Program-made: the position numbers and the translations under genes
Shown: in pieces, positions 1 to 6,369 of the stretch
How positions within the stretch are numbered: the stretch's first letter is position 1
How the letters are laid out: each line of letters opens with the position of its first letter
DNA from: Umezawaea sp039922235
Lineage (GTDB): Bacteria > Actinomycetota > Actinomycetes > Mycobacteriales > Pseudonocardiaceae
Length of the DNA stretch: 13,864 bases
Assembly: GCA_039922235.1 (NCBI GenBank)
Contig: JBDSAJ010000351.1
Span: forward strand, 1-13,864
Direction of reading: 5' to 3'
Notes under the pieces: model-generated
The model's input: only the letters and a program-made list of their open reading frames with translations
What the model was told of the DNA's origin: nothing
Database searches by the model: none

Positions 1-885
1 GACCTGGCTGAGGCCGCCGTGCAGGCGGAGGTGGACCGAGACGCCGGCACGCTGCTCCTGCGCGACTGCGGCACCCCCCTGGACACCCGCCCGCTCCAGG
101 AGCGCCTGGACCTCCCAAGGATCATCCGAGCAGGCCGCCACCTGTCCCGCCCCAAGCGCTACATCCCGTACCTCGGCACGGACGTCGAAGACCCGGCGGA
201 CCTCCCAGCCGCAGTCGCCGAGCAGGTCGCCTACGGCGACGGCTGGGTCAAGCTCGTCGGCGACTGGATCGACCGCTCCCAAGGCGACCTGGCCCCCTTG
301 TGGCCGGACGACGTCCTCACCGAAGCGATCAAGGTCGCCCACGAGGGCGGAGCACGGGTGACCGCACACGTCTTCGGCGAAGACGCCCTACCGGCCCTGC
401 TGGCCGCAGGCATCGACTGCATCGAGCACGGCACCGGCCTGACCGACGACACCATCACCCAAATGGCAGGCACCGGCGCAGCGCTCGTGCCTACCCTGAT
501 CAACATCGAGAACTTCCCCGGCATTGCGAACAGCGCCACCAAGTACCCGGCGTACGCCACCCACATGCGCTCCCTGCACGCAGGGGTGAGCAACACCATC
601 GCCAAGGCGATCGAAGCGGGCATCCCCGTCTACGCGGGCACCGACGCGGGCGGCGGCGTCGCACACGGAATGATCGTCGACGAGATCGAGGCCCTCCACC
701 GCGTCGGCATGACAGCGGAGCAGGCAATCGGCGCGGCGTCGTGGGCAGCCAGGGAATGGCTCGGCTACCCCAGCCTGACCGAGGGCTCGGCAGCGGACAT
801 CACCGTCTACGCCGACGACCCCCGCACGAACCTGACCGCTCTGCGGAAGCCGAGCATGATCATGCTCAGGGGTCGGATCCACTAG
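1..885 (+). CDS. Metal-dependent amidohydrolase (imidazolonepropionase/prolidase-like), 5' end outside window
   Basis: Probably hydrolyses a C-N bond in the cytoplasm; the substrate cannot be told. The frame is open from base 1, and relatives are usually near 400 residues, so the N-terminus with the first HxH metal motif lies upstream. The GTG at 19 is only the first internal start-like codon. Visible marks, in order: a candidate carboxylated lysine in GDGWVKLVGDW, a metal histidine in TAHVFGEDAL, a second in CIEHGTG, and the catalytic aspartate in YAGTDAGGG. The C-terminus (GSAADITVYADDPRTN, then MLRGRIH) is the normal small-domain end of the family. The TAG stop is the insertion point of the downstream IS630 element, and the protein is not shortened by it. 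In actinobacteria a gene of this kind often lies between ffh and rpsP (from memory), which fits this context. Confidence 0.85.
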   Translation, partial: DLAEAAVQAEVDRDAGTLLLRDCGTPLDTRPLQERLDLPRIIRAGRHLSRPKRYIPYLGTDVEDPADLPAAVAEQVAYGDGWVKLVGDWIDRSQGDLAPLWPDDVLTEAIKVAHEGGARVTAHVFGEDALPALLAAGIDCIEHGTGLTDDTITQMAGTGAALVPTLINIENFPGIANSATKYPAYATHMRSLHAGVSNTIAKAIEAGIPVYAGTDAGGGVAHGMIVDEIEALHRVGMTAEQAIGAASWAAREWLGYPSLTEGSAADITVYADDPRTNLTALRKPSMIMLRGRIH

Positions 886-897
886 TGCCGCATCAGG

Positions 898-964
898 CAG
901 GGTTTGCCCTGTTTGAAACGTGACGCGCCGGTCGGCGTCCCACACCGACCGGCGTGATCGTTTC
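898..964 (+). promoter_or_regulatory. Paired hairpins upstream of the IS630 transposase start
   Basis: The first hairpin is CAGGG (898-902) with CCCTG (907-911) and a TTTG loop. The second is larger: GAAACG (915-920) pairs with CGTTTC (959-964), and CGCCGGTCGG (926-935) pairs with CCGACCGGCG (945-954), with a small internal loop and a 9-nt apex. The large stem ends 12 nt before the preferred GTG start at 977. An upstream start at 920 would lie inside the stem, which argues against it. By analogy with other insertion sequences, such structure may block translation of read-through transcripts. That role is inference. Confidence 0.6.
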
Positions 965-976
965 AGGCTGTGGGGT

Positions 977-2110
977 GTGGCTGAGCGTGTACGGGTACGC
1001 GAGATCGATGACGACGAGGGCACCCGGTTACTGCGGATCGTCCGGCGTGGCACGGGGTCGGTGGTGACCTGGCGGCGGGCGCAGATGGTGCTGCTCTCGG
1101 CGCAGGGTATGCCGGTGTCCAGGATCGCCGAGGTGGCCTTCACCAGCGGGGACCGTGTTCGGGATGTGATCCACAACTTCAACGTCGATGGATTCGATTC
1201 GCTCTACCCCAAGTACAAGGGCGGCCGGCCGCCGACGTTCACCCTGCCGCAACGCCGGGAGATCAAGAAGATCGCCAAGTCGACGCCGACCGAGCACGGT
1301 CTGCCGTTCTCGACCTGGGGCCTGGCCAAGCTGGCCGACTTCCTGGTCGCCGAGGGGGTGATCGAGGACATCAGCCACGAGGGCCTGCGCGCGATTCTGC
1401 GCTCGGAAGGGGTGTCCTTTCAACGGATAAAGACCTGGAAGGCTTCCCGCGACCCCGACTACGCGGTCAAGAAGGCACGCGTGGAGCACCTGTACGCGAT
1501 CGCCGACGCCGAGGTCGTGCCCGAGCCCGGTGAGCCCGAGGTGATCTTCTGCATGGACGAGTTCGGGCCGCTGAACCTGCAACCCCATCCCGGCCGGCAG
1601 TGGGCCGAACGTGGCGGCAGGCACAAGGATCCCGATCGGGAACCGCGGCCCCGACGGCGGGCCACTCACACCCGTCCGCACGGGGTGCGGCATCTGTTCG
1701 CGGCCCTGGATCTGCGGGCGAACAAGATGTACGGACACGTCAAGGAACGCAAGAGGCGACCGCAGTTTCTCGAGTTCTGCCGCTACCTGCGCACGTTGCA
1801 TCCGCCGCGGGTGCGGATCGCGATCGTCTGCGACAACTACAGTCCGCACCTGACCACCAAGGCCGACCAGCGGGTCGGCGAGTGGTCCGAGGCCAACAAC
1901 GTCGAGATCGCTTACACCCCAACGAATTCGTCATGGTTGAACAGGATCGAGGCCTAGTTCACCGCGCTGAGGTACTTCACCCTCGATGGGACCGATCACG
2001 CCAGCCACGCCGAGCAGGCGAGCATGATCCGCCGCTACATCGCCTGGCGAAACCGCAACACGGACAACCCTCGACTAAACAAGATCGTTCACCGGGCAAA
2101 CGTAGCCTGA
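977..2110 (+). pseudogene. IS630-family DDE transposase, interrupted by an in-frame amber codon
   Basis: This would cut and join the IS ends at TA targets. The GTG at 977 gives MAERVRVREIDDDEG, the N-terminus I recall for close relatives; the frame is open upstream to 920, but that start falls in a hairpin. An N-terminal helix-turn-helix region (about residues 20-75) precedes the DDE domain. The acidic residues appear in CMDEFGPL, IVCDNYSPH and NSSWLNRIEA. TAG at 1955-1957 stops the frame directly after NRIEA. The same frame continues as FTALRYFTLDGTDHA to TGA at 2108-2110, giving 377 codons in total. Relatives have Gln there, so a single CAG-to-TAG change explains it. All three catalytic residues are kept, but about 50 C-terminal residues are lost unless the amber is read through. 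A sequencing error is possible. Confidence 0.88.
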
Positions 2111-2121
2111 TGCGGCACTAG

Positions 2122-2258
2122 CGAGAACCCCTGACGCACGGGCCCGACTTCCCTGAGGCCCAAAACCCACCTCCGAAGGCATCCATCCGGGTTGACCTGT
2201 TCGGTCCTCGCCACCCAGCACCAGTACGTTCGTGCAAGTGGAGGAACCAACCGTTGCG
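2122..2258. other. Short gap between the IS630 element and the TnpB element
   Basis: I see no gene here. The sequence directly right of the IS630 end should be the original downstream flank of the amidohydrolase. It holds a weak stem (GGGCC with GGCCC around 2140-2162), too poor to call a terminator with confidence, and a GGAGGAA stretch at 2240-2246 with no fitting start codon behind it. Confidence 0.4.
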
Positions 2259-2279
2259 CTGAGATTCAGTGAATCTCAG
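2259..2279. repeat. Near-perfect palindrome at the 3' side of tnpB
   Basis: CTGAGATTCA, then G, then TGAATCTCAG: 10-bp arms around one central base. It lies 11 bp beyond the tnpB stop codon. It may be the right-end hairpin of an IS200/IS605-type element, or a junction of the element end with a matching flank. The arm sequence recurs at 3218-3227 beyond the other end of tnpB. Confidence 0.75.
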
Positions 2280-2420
2280 TGATTCGCCCATCACTGGACG
2301 AAAGTCCTCGCCTGATCCGAACCCCGGAAGGTTCGGTGCGAGGTAGACGTTTCACAGCCACCTGCCGGGCCGGGCACGGTCTTATGGTCGGCTCCACGTC
2401 CGTTTCGGGTCTCCGGGCCA
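2259..2420 (-). ncRNA. Candidate omega RNA (reRNA) overlapping the tnpB 3' end
   Basis: TnpB guide RNAs are made from the 3' end of tnpB through the right end of the element, and the guide lies just outside. The minus strand here has the expected folded character. One stem pairs 2331-2336 with 2317-2322 (CCGAAC/GTTCGG) around an 8-nt loop. A second is GGAC-TTTC-GTCC (2307-2296). The palindrome at 2279-2259 follows. If the right end is near 2259, the guide would be read from about 2258 downward. The 5' boundary and the function are inference, and the paired TnpB is truncated. Confidence 0.4.
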
Positions 2421-3199
2421 CTCCCGGCGACCTGCCGCTCCACCAGCGCGGCCAGGTTGAGCGCGGCGTTCTCATCCCGATCCAGGACCAGACCACACTC
2501 GTCACACACAAACGTCCGCGTCCGCAGCGGCAGCTTGGTTCTCACTGCCCCACAGCCGGAACACGTCTTCGAACTGGGAAACCACCGGTCCGCGACCACG
2601 ACCCCGCCACCATTCCAGGCGGTCTTGTAGGTCAACTGGCGGCGGATCTCACCAAACCCCGCATCGGACACCACACGGGCCAGGGCCCGGTTTTTGACCA
2701 TCCCCGACACGTGGAGGTCTTCCACGACGATGGTGCCGTACTCACGGGCCAACGACGTGGTGAGCTGGTGGATCCCCTCCCGCAGCAAACTCGCGACGCG
2801 GTGGTGGACTTTGTTGCGTTGCTGGTCGGCTCGCTGCCAGCGGTGCGACGGCTGTTGGCCGGTGCGCGGGTCCGGGCCGACCCGGCGGGACACGGTGCGC
2901 GAGCACCGTCCCAGCTTGCGGCGGGCGGTGTCGTAGTGCCGGGGATTGTCGATCGGGGGTCGGCCGTCGGAGAACACCGCCAGCGTCCTGACCCCCAGGT
3001 CGACGCCGATGACCGCGTCCGGCCGCGCCGGCTGCCGGTCCTGCTTGTCCACCTGGACGCAGAAGGACACATACCAGCGGCCGGCCTCCCGTTTCACCGT
3101 CGCCGAGGTGATCTTCGCGGTCCCGTTGGCGATGCGGCGGTGGAGTTTGCGGGTGTTCACCATCACGCGCCGCCCACCCGGAACGCTCAAGCTGAACAT
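2291..3199 (-). pseudogene. tnpB: RNA-guided nuclease TnpB, N-terminally truncated
   Basis: Full-length TnpB is an RNA-guided DNA nuclease of transposons. Here the nuclease part is present: RuvC-I aspartate in VIGVDLGVRTLAVFSDG (codon 2999-3001), RuvC-II glutamate in IVVEDLHVSGM (2720-2722), a four-cysteine zinc finger (CSGCG ... CDECG) and RuvC-III aspartate in DRDENAALNLA (2474-2476). The end, VAGSGPETRNGRGAD and onward, is the usual actinobacterial TnpB tail. Recognisable family sequence begins only near MFSLSVPGGRRV, so the N-terminal guide/target-binding region, well over 100 residues, is gone. The open frame runs to an ATG at 3292, but those codons are antisense to the CPBP gene and not TnpB-like. 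I therefore took the ATG at 3197-3199 as the first plausible start. Probably inactive. A trimmed functional derivative is not excluded. Confidence 0.82.
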
Positions 3200-3230
3200 G
3201 ACATTCGCACAGGAAGACTGAGATTCACTG

Positions 3231-3956
3231 ATGGATCGCGTAACAGTTGTCACCCCCGAACGCGCACACTGGGCGTTCGCCGCCTTCTTCACCGGCTTGG
3301 CCGGCTACTACCTGTCCACCCTCGCGGTCACCGCTCTCACCGCCGACCGCTTCGAGCGCCTCGACGTGAGCAGCCCACCGGTACTGGGCCCGCTGCTGCT
3401 GCTCCTCTTCCTCCCCAACGTCCTCCTCGGCGCGGGCCCAGCCATGATCTCCAGGCTGAGGTCCCACGGCCCCATCGCGGACTTCGGCCTCAAGCCCACC
3501 TGGCGCGACGTCAAAGTGGGTCTGGCCTGCGGTGGCCTCTCCCTCCTCGTCGCGTGGATCATGGCGGTCCTCCTCCTCAGCGTCCGCAGGGACACCGCCG
3601 ACACCCGTTCGGCACTGGAGGGCATCGGCCTCCTCTCCGGCGGCAAGTCCGTCTGGCTCGCGGTGGCCGCGCTCTTCGTCTTCCTCGGCGCGCCGATCAC
3701 CGAGGAACTCCTCACCCGAGGCGCGCTGTGGAAGGCCTTGGAGCACTACCGCGTCCCCAGGACCACGATCCTGCTCCTGACTGCGTTGATCTTCGCCTTC
3801 CTGCACGAGGAGTCGTGGCGCACCCTCGGCCTCTTCGCGCAGGGCATGGCCATCGGAGCGGCCAGGATGATCACCGGGCGGACGTCGTCGAGCATGGTGG
3901 CCCACGCCACGAACAACCTGCTCCCAGCGGTCTACCTGTACGTCGGCGCCTCCTGA
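3231..3956 (+). CDS. CPBP-family intramembrane metalloprotease (Abi/CAAX protease-like), copy 1
   Basis: A membrane protein of 241 residues with several hydrophobic segments (about 14-36, 52-70, 95-117, 140-155, 177-192, 225-240). It has all three family motifs. Motif 1 is EELLTR (E158, E159, R163), motif 2 is FAFLH (F188, H192) and motif 3 is HATNN (H225, N229). Relatives include CAAX-processing Rce1 and bacteriocin-immunity proteins; the substrate here is unknown. The ATG at 3231 shares its A with the last base of the TnpB element's inverted repeat. The only ribosome-site-like sequence, AGGAAG at 3211-3216, lies within the element, 14 nt from the start. It is followed after 14 nt by a paralogue on the same strand. 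The natural start or promoter may have been altered by the insertion. Confidence 0.88.
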   Translation: MDRVTVVTPERAHWAFAAFFTGLAGYYLSTLAVTALTADRFERLDVSSPPVLGPLLLLLFLPNVLLGAGPAMISRLRSHGPIADFGLKPTWRDVKVGLACGGLSLLVAWIMAVLLLSVRRDTADTRSALEGIGLLSGGKSVWLAVAALFVFLGAPITEELLTRGALWKALEHYRVPRTTILLLTALIFAFLHEESWRTLGLFAQGMAIGAARMITGRTSSSMVAHATNNLLPAVYLYVGAS

Positions 3957-3970
3957 TTAGGGTGATTCCC

Positions 3971-4753
3971 GTGAACCCACCGCTCGAACCCCCACCGCAG
4001 CAGCCGGGCCTCCTGGCGAGCGTCCGCGCGGTGAGCCGGGAGCCCGAACCCGAACGGGAGGGGCAGCGCTGGGGTTTCGGCGCGTTCCTGCTCGTCGAGG
4101 CCGTCTTCATCCTGAGCGCCGTGTTCATCACCGCCATCGCGACCACGTCGGGCACCGACCTCTCCAGTTCGGTGTCGTTCGTGCTCTTCGGCTCGATGGT
4201 GCCGACGGTGCTGGCGGCGGTCGTGGCGGTCGTGATCACGCACGTGCGCGGCAACGGCCCGCTGATCGACCTGCGGCTCGGCTGGGACTGGGCGGACGTG
4301 AAGGTCGGCCTGAAGCTGGGGGCGCTGGGCATCGCGCTGACGTACGTCGCTGCGATGGTGTGGGCGCGGGTCGTCGGCGACCAGAACGCGACATCGGCGA
4401 TCGGCGAACTGGTGGACGGCACGACCATGCCGCTGTCTGCGGCGATCGTGATGTTCCTCTACGTCTGCTTCGTCGGTCCGGTCTGCGAGGAGCTGATCTA
4501 CCGCGGCCTGCTGTGGGGTGCGATCGAGCGCCAGGGCTGGAGCCGCTGGGCGGCGTTCCTGCTCTCCACGCTGATCTTCGCGGCCAGCCACCTCGAACCG
4601 CTGCGCACGTCCCTGCTGATCGTCATCGCGCTGCCCATCGGCATCGCCCGGCTCATCACCCGCAGGCTGACGGCCAGCGTGGTGGCGCACGTGGTCAACA
4701 ACTTCCTGCCGGGCCTGACCTTCCTGCTCGTCGGCCTGGGGGTGATGTCGTGA
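3971..4753 (+). CDS. CPBP-family intramembrane metalloprotease, copy 2
   Basis: A 260-residue membrane protein. The N-terminal 33 residues are proline- and charge-rich (MNPPLEPPPQQPG...), followed by hydrophobic segments at about 36-58, 66-90, 112-133, 155-171, 193-206, 211-226 and 238-257. The family motifs are complete: EELIYR (E173, E174, R178), FAASH (F203, H207) and HVVNN (H240, N244). The GTG at 3971 was chosen over the in-frame GTG at 3962 because TAGGGTGA lies just before it. That stretch can be read as a weak ribosome site or as a -10 hexamer TAGGGT for a leaderless message. The frame is open far upstream only as antisense to tnpB. It overlaps pxpA by 4 nt. It is clearly a paralogue of copy 1, but diverged, so not a recent duplication. 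Confidence 0.9.
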   Translation: MNPPLEPPPQQPGLLASVRAVSREPEPEREGQRWGFGAFLLVEAVFILSAVFITAIATTSGTDLSSSVSFVLFGSMVPTVLAAVVAVVITHVRGNGPLIDLRLGWDWADVKVGLKLGALGIALTYVAAMVWARVVGDQNATSAIGELVDGTTMPLSAAIVMFLYVCFVGPVCEELIYRGLLWGAIERQGWSRWAAFLLSTLIFAASHLEPLRTSLLIVIALPIGIARLITRRLTASVVAHVVNNFLPGLTFLLVGLGVMS

Positions 4754-5514
4754 TCGACCTCAACAGCGACCTCGGCGAGGGGTTCGGCGTCTGGGTGCTC
4801 GGCGACGACGAAGCGCTGCTCGACGTGGTGACCAGCGCCAACGTCGCCTGCGGCTTCCACGCGGGCGACCCGTCGACCATGCGCCGGGTGTGCGCGCTGG
4901 CGGCGGAGCGCGGGGTCTCGGTCGGCGCGCAGGTGTCCTACCGCGACCTCGCGGGGTTCGGCCGCCGGTTCATCGACGTCGACCCCGGCGAACTGGCCGA
5001 CGAGGTGCTGTACCAGGTCGGCGCGCTCGACGCGTGCGCCAGGGCGGCGGGCACGGCGGTCGCGTACGTCAAGCCGCACGGCGCGCTCTACAACGCGGCC
5101 GTGCACCACGACGCGCAGGCGAGGGCCGTCGTCGACGGCGTCCGGGCGTTCGGCGAGCTGCCCGTGCTCGGCCTGCCCGGCTCGCGGCTGCTGGCCGCCG
5201 CCGAGGCCGCCGGACTGCGGGCCGTGCCCGAGGCGTTCGCGGACCGCGGGTACACGCCCGAGGGCACGCTGGTGTCGAGGAGAGAGCCGAACGCCCTGCT
5301 CACGGACACCGCGGCGGTCGTCGACCGCGCCCTGCGGCTGGCCGAGCACGGCGAACTCGTGGCGGTCGACGGCACGGTCCTGAAGACCGCCGCCGCGTCG
5401 CTCTGCCTGCACGGCGACACCCCCGGAGCCGTCGCGCACGCCCGCGCGGTGCGTGGCGCACTGACCTCGGCCGGGGTGGAAATCGGGCCTTTCGCCCGGC
5501 CGATTCGGTCGTAG
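4750..5514 (+). CDS. pxpA: 5-oxoprolinase subunit A (LamB/YcsF family)
   Basis: PxpA works with PxpB and PxpC to open 5-oxoproline to glutamate using ATP, in the cytoplasm. The 254 residues are full length for the family. The N-terminus reads MIDLNSDLGEGFG, then SANVACGFHAGDP (about 29-41), VGAQVSYRDLAGFGRR (58-73), YVKPHGALYN (106-115), and near the end SLCLHGDTPGAV. The GTG start overlaps the CPBP stop (GTGA), so it is probably translated together with that gene. The partner genes pxpB and pxpC, often adjacent, are not in this window. No terminator is evident before the rpsP promoter. Confidence 0.92.
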   Translation: MIDLNSDLGEGFGVWVLGDDEALLDVVTSANVACGFHAGDPSTMRRVCALAAERGVSVGAQVSYRDLAGFGRRFIDVDPGELADEVLYQVGALDACARAAGTAVAYVKPHGALYNAAVHHDAQARAVVDGVRAFGELPVLGLPGSRLLAAAEAAGLRAVPEAFADRGYTPEGTLVSRREPNALLTDTAAVVDRALRLAEHGELVAVDGTVLKTAAASLCLHGDTPGAVAHARAVRGALTSAGVEIGPFARPIRS

Positions 5515-5522
5515 CGCGAGCC

Positions 5523-5543
5523 ATCTGGCAGAATGGACTGTTG
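5523..5543 (+). promoter_or_regulatory. rpsP promoter: extended -10 shared with rplS
   Basis: TGG plus CAGAAT (5526-5534) forms an extended -10. It sits in the block ATCTGGCAGAATGGAC followed by TGTTG. The same block with few changes lies before rplS at 7656-7677. A GATT lies exactly 21 nt upstream of ATCTGGC in both cases; no good -35 is visible. A start near 5541 would give a leader of about 130 nt. Confidence 0.6.
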
Positions 5544-5669
5544 TTCGCCGAGGCCGGACCCTCTCACCGTGCTGTGGCGCCATGTTCTTTGGGCTTTCCC
5601 ACCCGTGCCCCACTCGGGTGACGAGCGCCCGCACCTTGGTAAACGAGAGCTTGAGGAGTACCAGTACCC
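5544..5669 (+). promoter_or_regulatory. rpsP leader region
   Basis: This is non-coding between the promoter block and the GTG. It contains a hairpin with arms CACCCG (5600-5605) and CGGGTG (5615-5620) and a 9-nt loop, then GAGGAG (5653-5658) 11 nt before the start codon as ribosome site. A leader this long before a ribosomal protein gene allows autogenous control, but no known leader family was recognised. Confidence 0.4.
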
Positions 5670-6107
5670 GTGGCCGTCAAGATCAAGCTTCAGCGGCTTG
5701 GCAAGATCCGTCAGCCTTACTACCGGATCATCGTTTCGGACGCTCGGACCCGCCGCAACGGCAAGGCCATCGAGACGATCGGCAAGTACCACCCCAAGGA
5801 AGAGCCGTCGTTCATCGACGTCGACTCCGACCGGGCGCAGTACTGGCTGGGCGTCGGTGCGCAGCCGACCGAGTCCGTCCAGCGCCTGCTGGAGATCACC
5901 GGTGACTGGCAGAAGTTCAAGAAGCTGCCGGGCGAGGAAGGCACCCTGAAGGTCAAGGAGCCGAAGACGCCCAAGGCGGAGCTGTTCGCCGCCGCGCTCG
6001 CCGCCGCTTCGTCGGAGCCGATGGCCGAGGCCACCACCCCGAAGAAGAAGTCCGCGAAGAAGGCTGACGCGGAACCTGCCGCCGAGGCGCCCAAGGACGA
6101 GGCGTGA
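5670..6107 (+). CDS. rpsP: 30S ribosomal protein S16
   Basis: A small-subunit protein that binds 16S rRNA and helps assembly. MAVKIKLQRLGKIRQPYYRI followed by VSDARTRRNGKAIETIGKYHP is the signature S16 start, after a GTG codon. The core ends by about residue 95. The remaining 50 residues are an alanine-, lysine- and glutamate-rich tail (KKKSAKKADAEPAAEAPKDEA), longer than the roughly 80-residue S16 of many bacteria but common in actinobacteria. It heads the rpsP-khpA-rimM-trmD cluster and overlaps khpA by 4 nt (GTGA). Confidence 0.98.
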   Translation: MAVKIKLQRLGKIRQPYYRIIVSDARTRRNGKAIETIGKYHPKEEPSFIDVDSDRAQYWLGVGAQPTESVQRLLEITGDWQKFKKLPGEEGTLKVKEPKTPKAELFAAALAAASSEPMAEATTPKKKSAKKADAEPAAEAPKDEA

Positions 6108-6343
6108 GTTTGTTGGCTGACGCCCTCGAACACCTCGTTCGTGGCATCGTCGACCACCCGGACGACGTCCGGGTGACTTTGGTCACCACTCGTCGCGGTC
6201 GCACCCTCGAGGTGCACGTCCACCCGGACGACCTCGGCAAGGTGATCGGGCGCGGCGGTCGCACCGCCACCGCCCTGCGCACCGTCATGGCCGGCATTGG
6301 CGGCCGTGGTGTTCGCGTCGACGTGGTCGACACCGACCGCTAG
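6104..6343 (+). CDS. khpA: KH-domain RNA-binding protein KhpA
   Basis: A 79-residue protein that is a single KH domain. The RNA-binding loop is GRGG in LGKVIGRGGRTATALRTV (about residues 45-62), followed by the usual V.V..VD end. Its place between rpsP and rimM is conserved in Gram-positive bacteria, where KhpA partners with KhpB in RNA binding linked to cell division and ribosome-associated functions. The GTG start at 6104 overlaps the rpsP stop, implying coupled translation. A 26-nt gap separates it from rimM. Confidence 0.93.
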   Translation: MSLLADALEHLVRGIVDHPDDVRVTLVTTRRGRTLEVHVHPDDLGKVIGRGGRTATALRTVMAGIGGRGVRVDVVDTDR

Positions 6344-6369
6344 CCACAACAAGCACACAGAAGTAGGGC

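Larger units (their letters stand above)
883..2120 (+). mobile_element. IS630-family insertion sequence with TA target duplication
   Basis: The ends are an exact 17-bp inverted match: CTAGTGCCGCATCAGGC at 882-898, with its reverse complement at 2105-2121. The TA at 883-884 and 2119-2120 is the target duplication expected of IS630/Tc1-type elements. Without the TAs the element is 1234 bp. It carries one transposase gene, whose natural TGA stop (2108-2110) lies inside the right inverted repeat. Two hairpins sit between the left end and the transposase. Its near-perfect ends suggest a fairly recent arrival, but the transposase is broken by an amber codon, so it would need a helper to move. Confidence 0.93.
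2259..3231 (-). mobile_element. Remnant TnpB-only element (IS200/IS605 or IS607 derived) with inverted ends
   Basis: A minus-strand TnpB remnant fills almost the whole interval. TCAGTGAATCTCAGT at 2266-2280 matches the reverse complement of 3217-3231 (ACTGAGATTCACTGA) over 15 bp. The motif CTGAGATTCA also occurs at 2259-2268, making a 21-nt near-perfect palindrome at 2259-2279. IS200/IS605 elements normally lack terminal inverted repeats and end in subterminal hairpins. The palindrome could therefore be the right-end hairpin, with the 3217 copy marking a rearrangement. There is no tnpA or serine recombinase, and the gene's 5' part is missing, so the element is probably immobile. Exact ends are uncertain. 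Confidence 0.6.

Noticed and set aside
920..976. GTG at 920 as the transposase start
   Set aside because: It lies within the large hairpin and adds an arginine-rich stretch not in the relatives I recall. The GTG at 977 fits the family N-terminus.
2140..2162. Terminator after the amidohydrolase
   Set aside because: Only a 5-bp stem with a large loop. The evidence is too weak to list as a terminator.
3200..3292. Extension of tnpB to the ATG at 3292
   Set aside because: These codons are the reverse strand of the CPBP start and show no TnpB character. The element boundary lies at about 3217-3231.
2279..3970. Long plus-strand open frame running into the second CPBP gene
   Set aside because: It is antisense to a well-supported tnpB and then out of frame with the first CPBP gene; the sequence is low-complexity Arg/Pro/His. 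Only the part from 3971 is a real protein.
4498..5634. Large minus-strand frame opposite pxpA
   Set aside because: Arg/Gly/Val-rich shadow typical of high-G+C DNA. pxpA on the other strand is unmistakable.
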